This document shows, piece by piece, positions 54,365 through 62,527 of a stretch of DNA of 64,000 nt. The stretch is from positions 3,560,001-3,624,000 of the forward strand of contig NZ_CP029761.1 of the NCBI RefSeq assembly GCF_006874585.1, read 5' to 3'. The notes under the pieces are model-generated. The model did not search any database, was not told the origin of the DNA, and saw only the letters and a list, made by a program, of their open reading frames with translations. This DNA comes from Sphingomonas sp. IC081 (GTDB lineage: Bacteria; Pseudomonadota; Alphaproteobacteria; Sphingomonadales; Sphingomonadaceae). The translations under genes were made by a program, and so were the position numbers. The stretch's first letter is position 1. Every line of letters starts with the position of its first letter.

Positions 54365-54871
54365 TCAATGCGCGCGCAGTTCGCCCTTGGCGACGAGATC
54401 GGCGTCCGATCCGGCAGGAGCCTCGGGAATCTGCGAAAGGTCGATGATCAGCGGCTGGGCGGGCGGGCAGGGCGGAATGAAGCAGCCCTTGGCCACCGTC
54501 ACGCCGGGCATGTGCTTTTCGAAATCGGGTGCGCGCAGCCGTCCGTCGTTGGTCCCGGCCTTGCCGGTCGGATCGCTGTCCGCCGTCGATTCGACGCGGA
54601 ACTGGTCTTCATCGGGGGCGCAGACGACGATTTCCCCGGCGCGGGTGTTGCGCACGCAGGCACGGTGGCTGCGATCCGGGGTGATCCGGCCGCCACCTGC
54701 CATCATCTTTTCGGCGATGGCCTTGTCCGCATCCGAGATGGTGCTGCCCGTCGTCGCGGCGGTGCCGGACGAGGCCGTTGCGGCCGCCGAACCGGCCGGG
54801 TTTTCCTGCGCCATCGCGGCAGCGGGAGAGAGGGTCGCGATTGCGAATAGCGCGCGCCATATCCTCGACAA
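54365..54871 (-). CDS. Secreted protein of unknown function
   Basis: 168 residues with signal peptide (MSRIWRALFAIATLSPAAAMAQ). The mature N-terminus is Ala/Ser/Thr-rich (AGSAAATASSGTAATTG), then EKMMAGGGRITPDRSHRACVRNTRAGEIVVCAPDEDQFRVES, which resembles the conserved CxxxxxGDIVVCgxx element seen in sphingomonad periplasmic proteins. The end has KGCFIPPCPPAQPLI. Four Cys allow two disulfides. Function not known. Divergent from glpX across 66 bp. Confidence 0.78.
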   Translation of the reverse strand: MSRIWRALFAIATLSPAAAMAQENPAGSAAATASSGTAATTGSTISDADKAIAEKMMAGGGRITPDRSHRACVRNTRAGEIVVCAPDEDQFRVESTADSDPTGKAGTNDGRLRAPDFEKHMPGVTVAKGCFIPPCPPAQPLIIDLSQIPEAPAGSDADLVAKGELRAH

Positions 54872-54937
54872 GTGGTATTCCTCTGTCTAATCCCCCTCCC
54901 CGAACCTTATCCCTCCACGCCTTCATGCGGAGTGTTC

Positions 54938-55912
54938 ATGCCCGAAGCAAGCAAAGTCCTCGATCGCGTCCTCGTTCTCGAGATGGTGCGCGTGACCGAG
55001 GCGGCGGCCATCGCGGCTTCGGAGCTGGTCGGCAGGGGCGACGAGAAGGCAGCGGACCATGCCGCGGTGGAGGCCATGCGCAAGGCCTTCGACACGCTCT
55101 ACATGGACGGCACCGTGGTGATCGGCGAGGGTGAGCGCGACGAGGCGCCGATGCTGTTCATCGGCGAGAAGGTCGGCGGCGCTCCCGGGCGCGGCCCGAA
55201 GATCGACATCGCGCTCGATCCGCTGGAGGGCACCACGATCACCGCCAAGGCCGGTCCCAATGCGCTTGCGGTGCTGGCGGCGGCGGAAGAGGGCGGCCTG
55301 CTCAACGCGCCCGACGTCTACATGGAGAAGCTGGCGATCGGCCCGGGCTATCCCGAGGACCTGATCGACCTCACCAGGAGCCCGACCGAGAACGTCCAGG
55401 CGGTCGCCGCCGCCAAGGGCGTGAAGCCCGAGGAAATCATCGTCTGCGTGCTCGATCGTCCACGCCATGCCGGACTGATCGCCGAACTGCGCGGTATCGG
55501 CTGCGGTGTCGTGCTGATCGGCGACGGCGACGTCGCCGGGGTGATTGCGGTGACCGACGAGAACACCACGATCGACATGTACATGGGCTCGGGCGGGGCA
55601 CCGGAAGGCGTGCTGGCGGCCGCGGCGCTGCGCTGCGTCGGCGGCCAGATGCAGGGGCGCCTGCTGTTCCGCAACGACGACGAGCGGGCCCGTGCCCGCA
55701 AGTGGGGCATCGAGGACCTCGACAAGATCTACAAGCTGCGCGATCTCGCCAAGGGCGACTGCATCTTCGCGGCGACCGGCGTGACCGACGGTTCGCTGCT
55801 GGCGGGCGTCAAGCGCCTCAAGGGCGGCACGATGACGACCGAGAGCGTGGTCATGCGCGCGAGTTCGGGAACGGTTCGCTGGATCAAGGGCGAGCACCGC
55901 CTTCGCGGCTGA
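54938..55912 (+). CDS. glpX: Class II fructose-1,6-bisphosphatase GlpX
   Basis: 324 residues. Metal and substrate motifs MDGTVVIGEGERDEAPML and IALDPLEGTTIT, then DRPRHAGLI and VTDGSLLAGV. Removes the 1-phosphate in gluconeogenesis. ATG at 54938 (MPEASKVLDRVL); an in-frame codon at 54872 lacks family similarity. Prs follows after 135 bp in the same direction. Confidence 0.95.
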   Translation: MPEASKVLDRVLVLEMVRVTEAAAIAASELVGRGDEKAADHAAVEAMRKAFDTLYMDGTVVIGEGERDEAPMLFIGEKVGGAPGRGPKIDIALDPLEGTTITAKAGPNALAVLAAAEEGGLLNAPDVYMEKLAIGPGYPEDLIDLTRSPTENVQAVAAAKGVKPEEIIVCVLDRPRHAGLIAELRGIGCGVVLIGDGDVAGVIAVTDENTTIDMYMGSGGAPEGVLAAAALRCVGGQMQGRLLFRNDDERARARKWGIEDLDKIYKLRDLAKGDCIFAATGVTDGSLLAGVKRLKGGTMTTESVVMRASSGTVRWIKGEHRLRG

Positions 55913-56047
55913 ATTTCAGGTGCTTGACGGCAGGAAGGCCGGGTCACGGTGACGCGGCGTCGCTTTGATGTTGCAATCCGATGACTCATGGCTAGAGGCG
56001 GGCGCGTTCAGCCACCCATCACTTCCACGCCGTCTCGGGGATTCGCC

Positions 56048-56983
<936 letters not shown>

Positions 56984-57011
56984 GGACCGGTCTCCGGATC
57001 GAAGGCATTCA

Positions 57012-57046
57012 GGGCCCGGGACGCAAGTTCCGGGCCTTTCCTTTGT
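57012..57046 (+). terminator. Intrinsic terminator after prs
   Basis: GGCCCGGGA pairs with TTCCGGGCC around CGCAAG, followed by TTTCCTTTG. It ends just before the stop of the convergent AraC-type gene. Confidence 0.86.
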
Positions 57047-57049
57047 TGG

Positions 57050-57994
57050 CTACTGCCAGGGGCGCGTCTGCCCCGGCTGCAGGCGCTTGAGCATTTCCAG
57101 CCGCCGCGCCTGGCGCGCCTCCAGGATCAGCGTGAGGATCGGCTGCGGGCGCTTCACGAATTGGCTGGGCGACATGCCGAACAGTTCGGTGAACTCGTGG
57201 ATCAGGTGGCTTTCGTCGTAATAGCGCAGGGCGATCTCGTCGGCCTCCTCGGCATCGACAACACCGCGCAGATAGCTTGCCATGTCCAGCGCGCGGGCGC
57301 GGCGCAGGACCTGCTTGGGGGACATCCCGAAGTCACGGTTGACCACACGTTCGAGAGTACGCCGCTCCACCCCGCATTCGCGCGCGGCATCGGCGACGGT
57401 GATCGAGGGGGAGCGGTAAGTGATCGTCTCGAAGCGGGCGGTGACCGGATCGGGCGGCGGACAGTCCATCTGCTCGATGCGGTGGCGGAAGGTCTGCTCC
57501 AGCCGTTGCAGCCATGCCTCCGGACATCCATCCGGCCCAAGCATCGCCAGGTAGCATTCCGAGGGAATCGACACCGCGCTGGTCGAGACCAGCCTGTCCA
57601 CGTAGTCGCTTATGCGCGGGCCCTGCATGGCGGTGCAGGCACCGGGGCGAAAGGCAATGCCCACGCTGGTGAAACTGCCGGTCACCGTGATCGGCATGCG
57701 GTGGGTCTGCGGGCCGAGGAACAGGGCGGCCTTCTCGAATGCATGTTCGCCGTCCGCTGCCTTGGCGGTCCACTTGCCGTCGATCTGGATGCGCAGGGTA
57801 GCCGTGTCGCTGAACAGCCCGCACGACAGGGTGTATCCGGCGGGGGCGGCGACGCGCGACACGTAGAGGCGCGCGATCCACGGCGCCAGGTCGACTGCCG
57901 GGGCGCGATTGTACGACAGTGGCTGGCCGTTACGGGCAAACCCCTGCTCCGGCGCCAGGGCCGGGTCGACGGCTGGAATGGATCTTTGCAGCAT
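57050..57994 (-). CDS. AraC-family transcriptional regulator
   Basis: 314 residues. An N-terminal sensing domain without recognised ligand motif, then a C-terminal double helix-turn-helix: ITVADAARECGVERRTLERVVNRDFGMSPKQVLRRARAL followed by DESHLIHEFTELFGMSPSQFVK, the standard AraC pattern. Chosen ATG at 57994 (MLQRSIPAVDP); 22 further residues are possible upstream to 58060. Divergent from hisN across a 215-bp region with two inverted repeats that are candidate operators. Confidence 0.88.
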   Translation of the reverse strand: MLQRSIPAVDPALAPEQGFARNGQPLSYNRAPAVDLAPWIARLYVSRVAAPAGYTLSCGLFSDTATLRIQIDGKWTAKAADGEHAFEKAALFLGPQTHRMPITVTGSFTSVGIAFRPGACTAMQGPRISDYVDRLVSTSAVSIPSECYLAMLGPDGCPEAWLQRLEQTFRHRIEQMDCPPPDPVTARFETITYRSPSITVADAARECGVERRTLERVVNRDFGMSPKQVLRRARALDMASYLRGVVDAEEADEIALRYYDESHLIHEFTELFGMSPSQFVKRPQPILTLILEARQARRLEMLKRLQPGQTRPWQ

Positions 57995-58023
57995 GCCCCT
58001 ACTCTTGCAGAAGGTGTGCTTCT

Positions 58024-58076
58024 GCCATGCCGGGATAAATGGGGCGGCATGGCGCTGCAATGTGTGAAAAACACAT
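58024..58076. promoter_or_regulatory. Two inverted repeats upstream of the AraC-type gene
   Basis: GCCATGCC (58024-58031) pairs with GGCATGGC (58046-58053), and ATGTGT (58060-58065) pairs with ACACAT (58071-58076). Both lie within 30-82 bp of the AraC ATG, in the divergent promoter region shared with hisN. Plausible autoregulatory sites. Confidence 0.45.
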
Positions 58077-58209
58077 AAGGTCCGGTTCAGGGGTGATTTC
58101 CGGGTGCGGGGATGCGGCGTGGGGACGGGCTCGACGCTGGCCCGATGCTGCCTGGGAGGGGATCGCGTGCCGCTTGACCGCGCCGGGCTGGAAAAGGCAC
58201 AGGAGCGGC

Positions 58210-58995
58210 ATGAAACTCGATCAGGATATCGCTCTCGCCATGCGACTCGCCGATGCGGCGGGCGAGGCGATCCGCCCGCATTTCCGCTCCGGCCTTACCG
58301 CCGAGCGCAAGTCCGACGCGTCTCCCGTCACCATCGCCGACCAGGCGGCCGAGGAGGCGATGCGCCGCATCCTCAAGGCCGAGGTGCCGCAGGACGGGAT
58401 CATCGGTGAGGAGTTCGGCACCGAGGAAGGCACGTCGCGGCGGACCTGGGTGCTCGATCCGATCGACGGCACCGTCTCGTTCATTGCCGGGCGTCCGATC
58501 TTCGGCACGCTGATCGCGCTGCTGGTCGACGGCTGGCCGGTGCTGGGGGTCATCGACCAGCCGATCCTGCGTGAGCGCTGGGTCGGTGCCAGCGGGGCGG
58601 CGACGACGTTCAACGGCCAGCAAGTGCGCACCCGCGCCTGCCGCGAACTGTCGGAGGCGATGCTGGCGACGACCGGGCCGCAGTACTTCAACGACCACGA
58701 GGGCGAGCACTTCATGGCGTTGGCCGCCAGGACCGATCACAAGCGCATGATGATGGGTGGCGACTGCTACAATTATGGCCTGCTTGCCTCGGGCCAACTC
58801 GACCTGATTTGCGAAGCCGGGCTCAAGCTGCACGACTGGGCGGCGCTGGTGCCCATCGTCGAGGGTGCGGGCGGGACGATGTGCGACTGGAACGGCGACC
58901 CGTTGCACCAGCAGTCCGAAGGCCATGTGCTGGCCATCGGCGATGCGGCGCGGCTCGAGGACGTGGTCGAGGCGATGGCCTGCCACCACCACTGA
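58210..58995 (+). CDS. hisN: Inositol monophosphatase family phosphatase, HisN-type histidinol phosphatase
   Basis: 261 residues with the metal-dependent phosphatase core: EEFGTEEG (metal Glu), VLDPIDGTVSFIAG (WxLDPIDGTxxF) and LKLHDWAALVPIVEGAGG. HDWAA rather than the more general WDxAA pattern and GGDCYNYGLLASGQLD fit the HisN subgroup, which makes histidinol. Start ATG at 58210 follows AGGAGCGGC. Another IMPase role is possible. The next gene starts 7 bp after it. Confidence 0.88.
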   Translation: MKLDQDIALAMRLADAAGEAIRPHFRSGLTAERKSDASPVTIADQAAEEAMRRILKAEVPQDGIIGEEFGTEEGTSRRTWVLDPIDGTVSFIAGRPIFGTLIALLVDGWPVLGVIDQPILRERWVGASGAATTFNGQQVRTRACRELSEAMLATTGPQYFNDHEGEHFMALAARTDHKRMMMGGDCYNYGLLASGQLDLICEAGLKLHDWAALVPIVEGAGGTMCDWNGDPLHQQSEGHVLAIGDAARLEDVVEAMACHHH

Positions 58996-59002
58996 GCCGA
59001 TC

Positions 59003-59434
59003 TTGGCGCAGGACCTGTTTGTCTACGGTACGCTCCAGCCCCATGCCGGAACGCGCATGGGGGAGTGGATCGCGGCGCGCATGGCCCATGCCGAGCCGGC
59101 ATGGGCGCCGGGCCGGATTTTTGCCGTGAAGGGCGGAAATGGCTGGTTCCCTGCGCTTCTGCCGGCGCGCTCCGGCGCCGGCGTGCGGGGCACGCTGTGC
59201 CGACTGGACTTGCGGCCGGGCGATCTTGCCCGGCTGGACCGCTACGAGGGGCGCGAGTATCGCCGGATCTGCCTGCCGGTACGCCTTGCCTCGGGGCGCC
59301 GGGCGCCGGCGCAAATCTATGTCTGGCGTGCCCCGCAGCCCAAGGCCGCGCCGGTGATCCGCGATGGGGATTACCTCGGCTGGCTGGCCAGGACCGGCCG
59401 GCGGCCTTTCACCACGCTGCGCAACGGGACCTGA
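59003..59434 (+). CDS. Gamma-glutamylcyclotransferase (AIG2-like) family protein
   Basis: 143 residues. FVYGTLQPHAGTRM near the start is the YGTL substrate-binding motif, GVRGTLCRLDLRPGDLARLDRYEGREYRR follows as in the GGCT fold with the catalytic acidic residue in the DRYEG element. The start is the TTG at 59003 (LAQDLFVYGTL), 7 bp after the hisN stop. These enzymes release 5-oxoproline from gamma-glutamyl compounds; the 5-oxoprolinase at 14193 would consume that product. Confidence 0.87.
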   Translation: MAQDLFVYGTLQPHAGTRMGEWIAARMAHAEPAWAPGRIFAVKGGNGWFPALLPARSGAGVRGTLCRLDLRPGDLARLDRYEGREYRRICLPVRLASGRRAPAQIYVWRAPQPKAAPVIRDGDYLGWLARTGRRPFTTLRNGT

Positions 59435-59476
59435 GGCCGCGAAATCCGCGAGGACGGCGCGAGATGGTCGGCAGGG

Positions 59477-59504
59477 CTTGCGCTGCGGGCCATCTCCCCC
59501 TAAA
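59477..59504 (+). promoter_or_regulatory. Candidate promoter of rpmI-rplT
   Basis: TTGCGC (59477-59482), a 16-bp spacer ending in TCCCC, then CTAAAG (59499-59504). The same layout, TTGCGA-N16-CTAAGG with CTCCCC before it, lies upstream of pheS, which argues for a shared promoter class rather than chance. Predicted start near 59511, giving a ~105-nt leader before rpmI. Confidence 0.55.
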
Positions 59505-59529
59505 GGCGCGCCCTTCAATCGACACGGTT

Positions 59530-59549
59530 GAGTCTCCGCAAGGGGATTC
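59530..59549 (+). other. GNRA-capped hairpin in the rpmI leader
   Basis: GAGTCTCC-GCAA-GGGGATTC forms an 8-bp stem (two G-U pairs) with a GCAA tetraloop, about 20 nt into the predicted leader of the L35-L20 transcript. Ribosomal protein L20 represses its own operon through leader structures in other bacteria, so this is a candidate autoregulatory element. Confidence 0.4.
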
Positions 59550-59615
59550 GCTCGTCCGCCTGGCGAAAAGGGCTGCCATGGCTGACTGGACGTGTCTGCT
59601 GCGAAAGGAAACGAA

Positions 59616-59819
59616 ATGCCCAAGCTGAAGACCAAGAGCGGTGTGAAGAAGCGCTTCAAGCTCACCGCCACCGGCAAGGTGAAGCACGGCGTCGCCGGCA
59701 AGCGTCACCGCCTCATGAGCCACAACGGCAAGTACATCCGCCAGAATCGCGGCACCGAAGTCATCTCTGACGCCGATGCAAAGACGATCAAGAAGTGGGC
59801 GCCCTACGGGCTCAACTGA
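59616..59819 (+). CDS. rpmI: 50S ribosomal protein L35
   Basis: 67 residues, MPKLKTKSGVKKRFKLTATG with the family's basic composition and the ending KKWAPYGLN. ATG at 59616 preceded by GAAAGGAAACGA. The usual infC is not upstream here. rplT follows after 13 bp. Confidence 0.97.
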   Translation: MPKLKTKSGVKKRFKLTATGKVKHGVAGKRHRLMSHNGKYIRQNRGTEVISDADAKTIKKWAPYGLN

Positions 59820-59832
59820 GGAGTACTGACCT

Positions 59833-60192
59833 ATGAGCCGTATTAAGAGGGGTGTTACCACCCGCGCCAAGCACAAGCGTATTCTGGACCAGGCCAAGGG
59901 TTACCGCGGCCGCCGGAAGAACACGATCCGCGTTGCCCGCCAGGCCGTCGAAAAGGCCGGCCAGTACGCGTACCGCGACCGCAAGGTCAAGAAGCGCACC
60001 TTCCGCGCCCTGTGGATCCAGCGTATCAACGCTGCCGTCCGCGCCGAAGGCCTGACCTACTCGCAGTTCATCCACGGCGCCAAGCTCGCCGGTATCGAAC
60101 TGGATCGTAAGTCGATGGCCGACCTCGCCATGAACGAGGGTTCGGTGTTCTCGGCCGTGATCGCTCAGGCAAAGGCTGCTCTGCCGGCCTAA
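59833..60192 (+). CDS. rplT: 50S ribosomal protein L20
   Basis: 119 residues. MSRIKRGVTTRAKHKRILDQ and GYRGRRKNTIRVARQAVEK (N-terminal rRNA-binding extension), then RALWIQRINAAVRAEGLTYS. Binds 23S rRNA during assembly and can act as repressor of its own operon. ATG at 59833 with GAGGAGTA just upstream. Confidence 0.97.
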   Translation: MSRIKRGVTTRAKHKRILDQAKGYRGRRKNTIRVARQAVEKAGQYAYRDRKVKKRTFRALWIQRINAAVRAEGLTYSQFIHGAKLAGIELDRKSMADLAMNEGSVFSAVIAQAKAALPA

Positions 60193-60247
60193 GCCGATCG
60201 TTTCGGGGCCTTTCGAGGCTCTGAAATCGCGATCCGCGAAACAGTTA

Positions 60248-60290
60248 CGGGGTGCGGGCGCTATGGCGTCCGCACCCCGAATTGTTTCTG
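60248..60290 (+). terminator. Intrinsic terminator after rpmI-rplT
   Basis: CGGGGTGCGGGCGC pairs with GCGTCCGCACCCCG (one G-T) around TATG, followed by AATTGTTTCTG. The 229-bp region between rplT and the AraC-type gene otherwise shows nothing convincing. Confidence 0.82.
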
Positions 60291-60421
60291 CTTTCATTGT
60301 TTTAACGGCACGGGCGCGCCGAATTGCTTTGCGCGCTTGGTCAAGAGCCTGTAATTTTTCGGCGCGAGGGGCAGTCGACATTGCCGTGACGACAAGCAGG
60401 GGCAGTGACAAGAAGCAGGGA

Positions 60422-61294
60422 ATGGCAGCCAGGCGGGTCATCATCCAGTACTGCCCGGTCCCTCCGGGGCTTGAGCGCTACGTAACGGCCTTGTTCTACT
60501 GCGACGTCGATCTCGGCGCCGATGAGCGCCTGCACGACGTCCTTTGCCCCGACTGGGCGACCTTCCGGTTCCATTACGGCTCGCCCGTGCGGGCAAGCAC
60601 ACGATCTGGCAGCAGGATCGATGGCAGCCGCTTTACCGTGAGCGGGCCGCGCGCCCAGGAAGTGCGTTTCTCGATGGGAACGGCGCGGCACTGGGGGTTC
60701 CGCGTCACCCCGCTGGGTTGGGCTGCTCTCATCGATGCCCCGGCCTATCTTTATGCCGACAGGTTGGTGGACGGTGATGTCGACGTGGTATTTGCGCGGT
60801 TCCTGCCGCTCCATGGCCTGCTGTCCGATGTTGATGTTTCGCCCGGGGTCCATCTCGATTGCCTGATCGCGTTCCTGGCCGGGCTGGAACTGCGGGAGGT
60901 GGCACACGAGGCGTTGATCGTCGCGATCGGCGATGCCGTCCTCGATCCGGAGCTGCGCACCGCGGTTGACCTTGCCGCGGCAGTGGGCGCGCATCCGCGC
61001 ATGGTCGAGCGGGTGTGCCGGGCCGCTTTCGGTTTCTCGCCCAAGCTGCTGCTGCGTCGCCAGCGTTTCCTGCGCAGTGTCGAGCAGTTTACCGAGGCGC
61101 CGGCGCGGAAGTGGATCGGGGCGATGGACGAGGCCTACCACGATCAGGCCCAGTTCGTGCGCGATTTCAAGGCCTTCATGGGGATGACCCCGCGCGAGTA
61201 TGCGGCGCTCGACAAGCCCGTGACGGAAACGCTGATGCGCGAGCGGGTTCGGCTCGGCCGGACGGGCATGGGGCGGCGGTTCCGGGCGGGCTGA
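60422..61294 (+). CDS. AraC-family transcriptional regulator
   Basis: 290 residues. The N-terminal half resembles the DUF6597-like sensor of AraC proteins (VPPGLERYVTALFYCDVDL). The C-terminal helix-turn-helix pair is VDLAAAVGAHPRMVERVCRAAFGFSPKLLLRRQRFL and YHDQAQFVRDFKAFMGMTPREY, with the ending MTPREYAAL typical of the family. ATG at 60422 with AGAAGCAGGGA upstream; the longer ORF to 60263 lies partly in the terminator. Target genes unknown. Confidence 0.87.
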   Translation: MAARRVIIQYCPVPPGLERYVTALFYCDVDLGADERLHDVLCPDWATFRFHYGSPVRASTRSGSRIDGSRFTVSGPRAQEVRFSMGTARHWGFRVTPLGWAALIDAPAYLYADRLVDGDVDVVFARFLPLHGLLSDVDVSPGVHLDCLIAFLAGLELREVAHEALIVAIGDAVLDPELRTAVDLAAAVGAHPRMVERVCRAAFGFSPKLLLRRQRFLRSVEQFTEAPARKWIGAMDEAYHDQAQFVRDFKAFMGMTPREYAALDKPVTETLMRERVRLGRTGMGRRFRAG

Positions 61295-61341
61295 TCGGGG
61301 GGCAGCCATGCGGCCCCTGCAGGCGCGGCGCGCTCTCGCCG

Positions 61342-61369
61342 TTGCGATTCTCGCGCGCTCCCCCTAAGG
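61342..61369 (+). promoter_or_regulatory. Candidate promoter of pheST
   Basis: TTGCGA (61342-61347), 16-bp spacer ending in CTCCCC, then CTAAGG (61364-61369). Layout and even the sequence before the -10 match the region upstream of rpmI. Predicted start ~35 bp before pheS, so there is no room for a classical attenuator. Confidence 0.55.
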
Positions 61370-61409
61370 ACCGCGCTTCCAGATATCAGCAACAGTCAGG
61401 CAGACACCA

Positions 61410-62507
61410 GTGGACTACGCAGCAACCGGCCAGGAGGCGCTCTCGCGGATCGCGGAAGCATCCGATCTCGATACGCTGGACGCACTGCGTGTCGAGTTTC
61501 TGGGCAAGCAGGGTTCGATCTCCGGCCTGCTCAAGACGCTGGGCAAGCTCGATCCCGAAGAGCGCAAGGTCGAAGGCCCCAAGATCCATGGTCTGCGCGA
61601 GAGCGTGAACGATGCGCTCGGCGCCCGCAAGGACGTGCTGGAGACGGCGGCGCTGAACGCCCGTCTTGCCTCCGAGACCATCGATCTCTCGCTGCCCGCG
61701 CCCGAAGCGCCGCGCGGCACCGTTCACCCGATCTCGCAAGTGATGGACGAGATCGCCGAAATCTTCGCCGACCTCGGCTTCTCGGTCGCCACCGGGCCGG
61801 AGATCGAGGACGACTGGCATAACTTCACCGCGCTCAACATGCCGGAAAGCCATCCGGCACGCGCGATGCACGACACGTTCTATTTCCCGGACCGCGACGC
61901 CAAGAACCGCGAGATGCTGCTGCGCACGCACACCTCCCCGGTGCAGATGCGCACCATGCTCGCGCAAGGCGCCCCTCTGCGCATCATCGCGCCGGGCCGC
62001 GTCTACCGTTCGGACAGCGACGCCACCCACACGCCGATGTTCCACCAGGTCGAAGGTCTGGTGATCGACAAGGACGTTCACCTTGGCCACCTCAAGTGGA
62101 CGCTGGAGACCTTCCTGAAGGCGTTCTTCGAGCGTGAGGACATCGTCCTGCGCCTGCGCCCCAGCTACTTCCCCTTTACCGAGCCTTCGGTGGAAGCGGA
62201 CATCGGCTTCACCCTGATCGACGGCAAGCGCGTGATCGGCGGCGATCCGTCGAAGGGCGAGGGCGGCTGGATGGAAGTGCTCGGCTCGGGCATGGTCAAC
62301 CGCCGCGTCATCGAATTCGCCGGGCTCGATCCCGACGAATGGCAGGGTTTCGCCTTCGGCATCGGCATCGATCGCCTTGCCATGCTGAAGTACGGCATGG
62401 ACGACTTGCGCGCCTTCTTTGACGGCGATGTGCGCTGGCTCTCCCACTACGGTTTCTCCGCCCTCGACGTGCCGACCCTTTCGGGCGGCGTTGGCACTCC
62501 GGCCTGA
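61410..62507 (+). CDS. pheS: Phenylalanine--tRNA ligase alpha subunit
   Basis: 365 residues. N-terminal coiled-coil arm (LRVEFLGKQGSISGLLKTLG), HPISQVMDEIAEIFADLGF, class II motif 2 region RVYRSDSDATHTPMFHQVEG and motif 3 FGIGIDRLAMLKYGMDD. GTG at 61410 (VDYAATGQEAL). pheT follows after 20 bp. Confidence 0.96.
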   Translation: MDYAATGQEALSRIAEASDLDTLDALRVEFLGKQGSISGLLKTLGKLDPEERKVEGPKIHGLRESVNDALGARKDVLETAALNARLASETIDLSLPAPEAPRGTVHPISQVMDEIAEIFADLGFSVATGPEIEDDWHNFTALNMPESHPARAMHDTFYFPDRDAKNREMLLRTHTSPVQMRTMLAQGAPLRIIAPGRVYRSDSDATHTPMFHQVEGLVIDKDVHLGHLKWTLETFLKAFFEREDIVLRLRPSYFPFTEPSVEADIGFTLIDGKRVIGGDPSKGEGGWMEVLGSGMVNRRVIEFAGLDPDEWQGFAFGIGIDRLAMLKYGMDDLRAFFDGDVRWLSHYGFSALDVPTLSGGVGTPA

Positions 62508-62527
62508 GCGCGGGAAGGATCTAGAAA

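Noticed and set aside
61370..61409. tRNA-synthetase attenuator or T-box before pheS
   Set aside because: The leader after the predicted promoter is only about 35-40 nt and contains no Phe-rich peptide or terminator.
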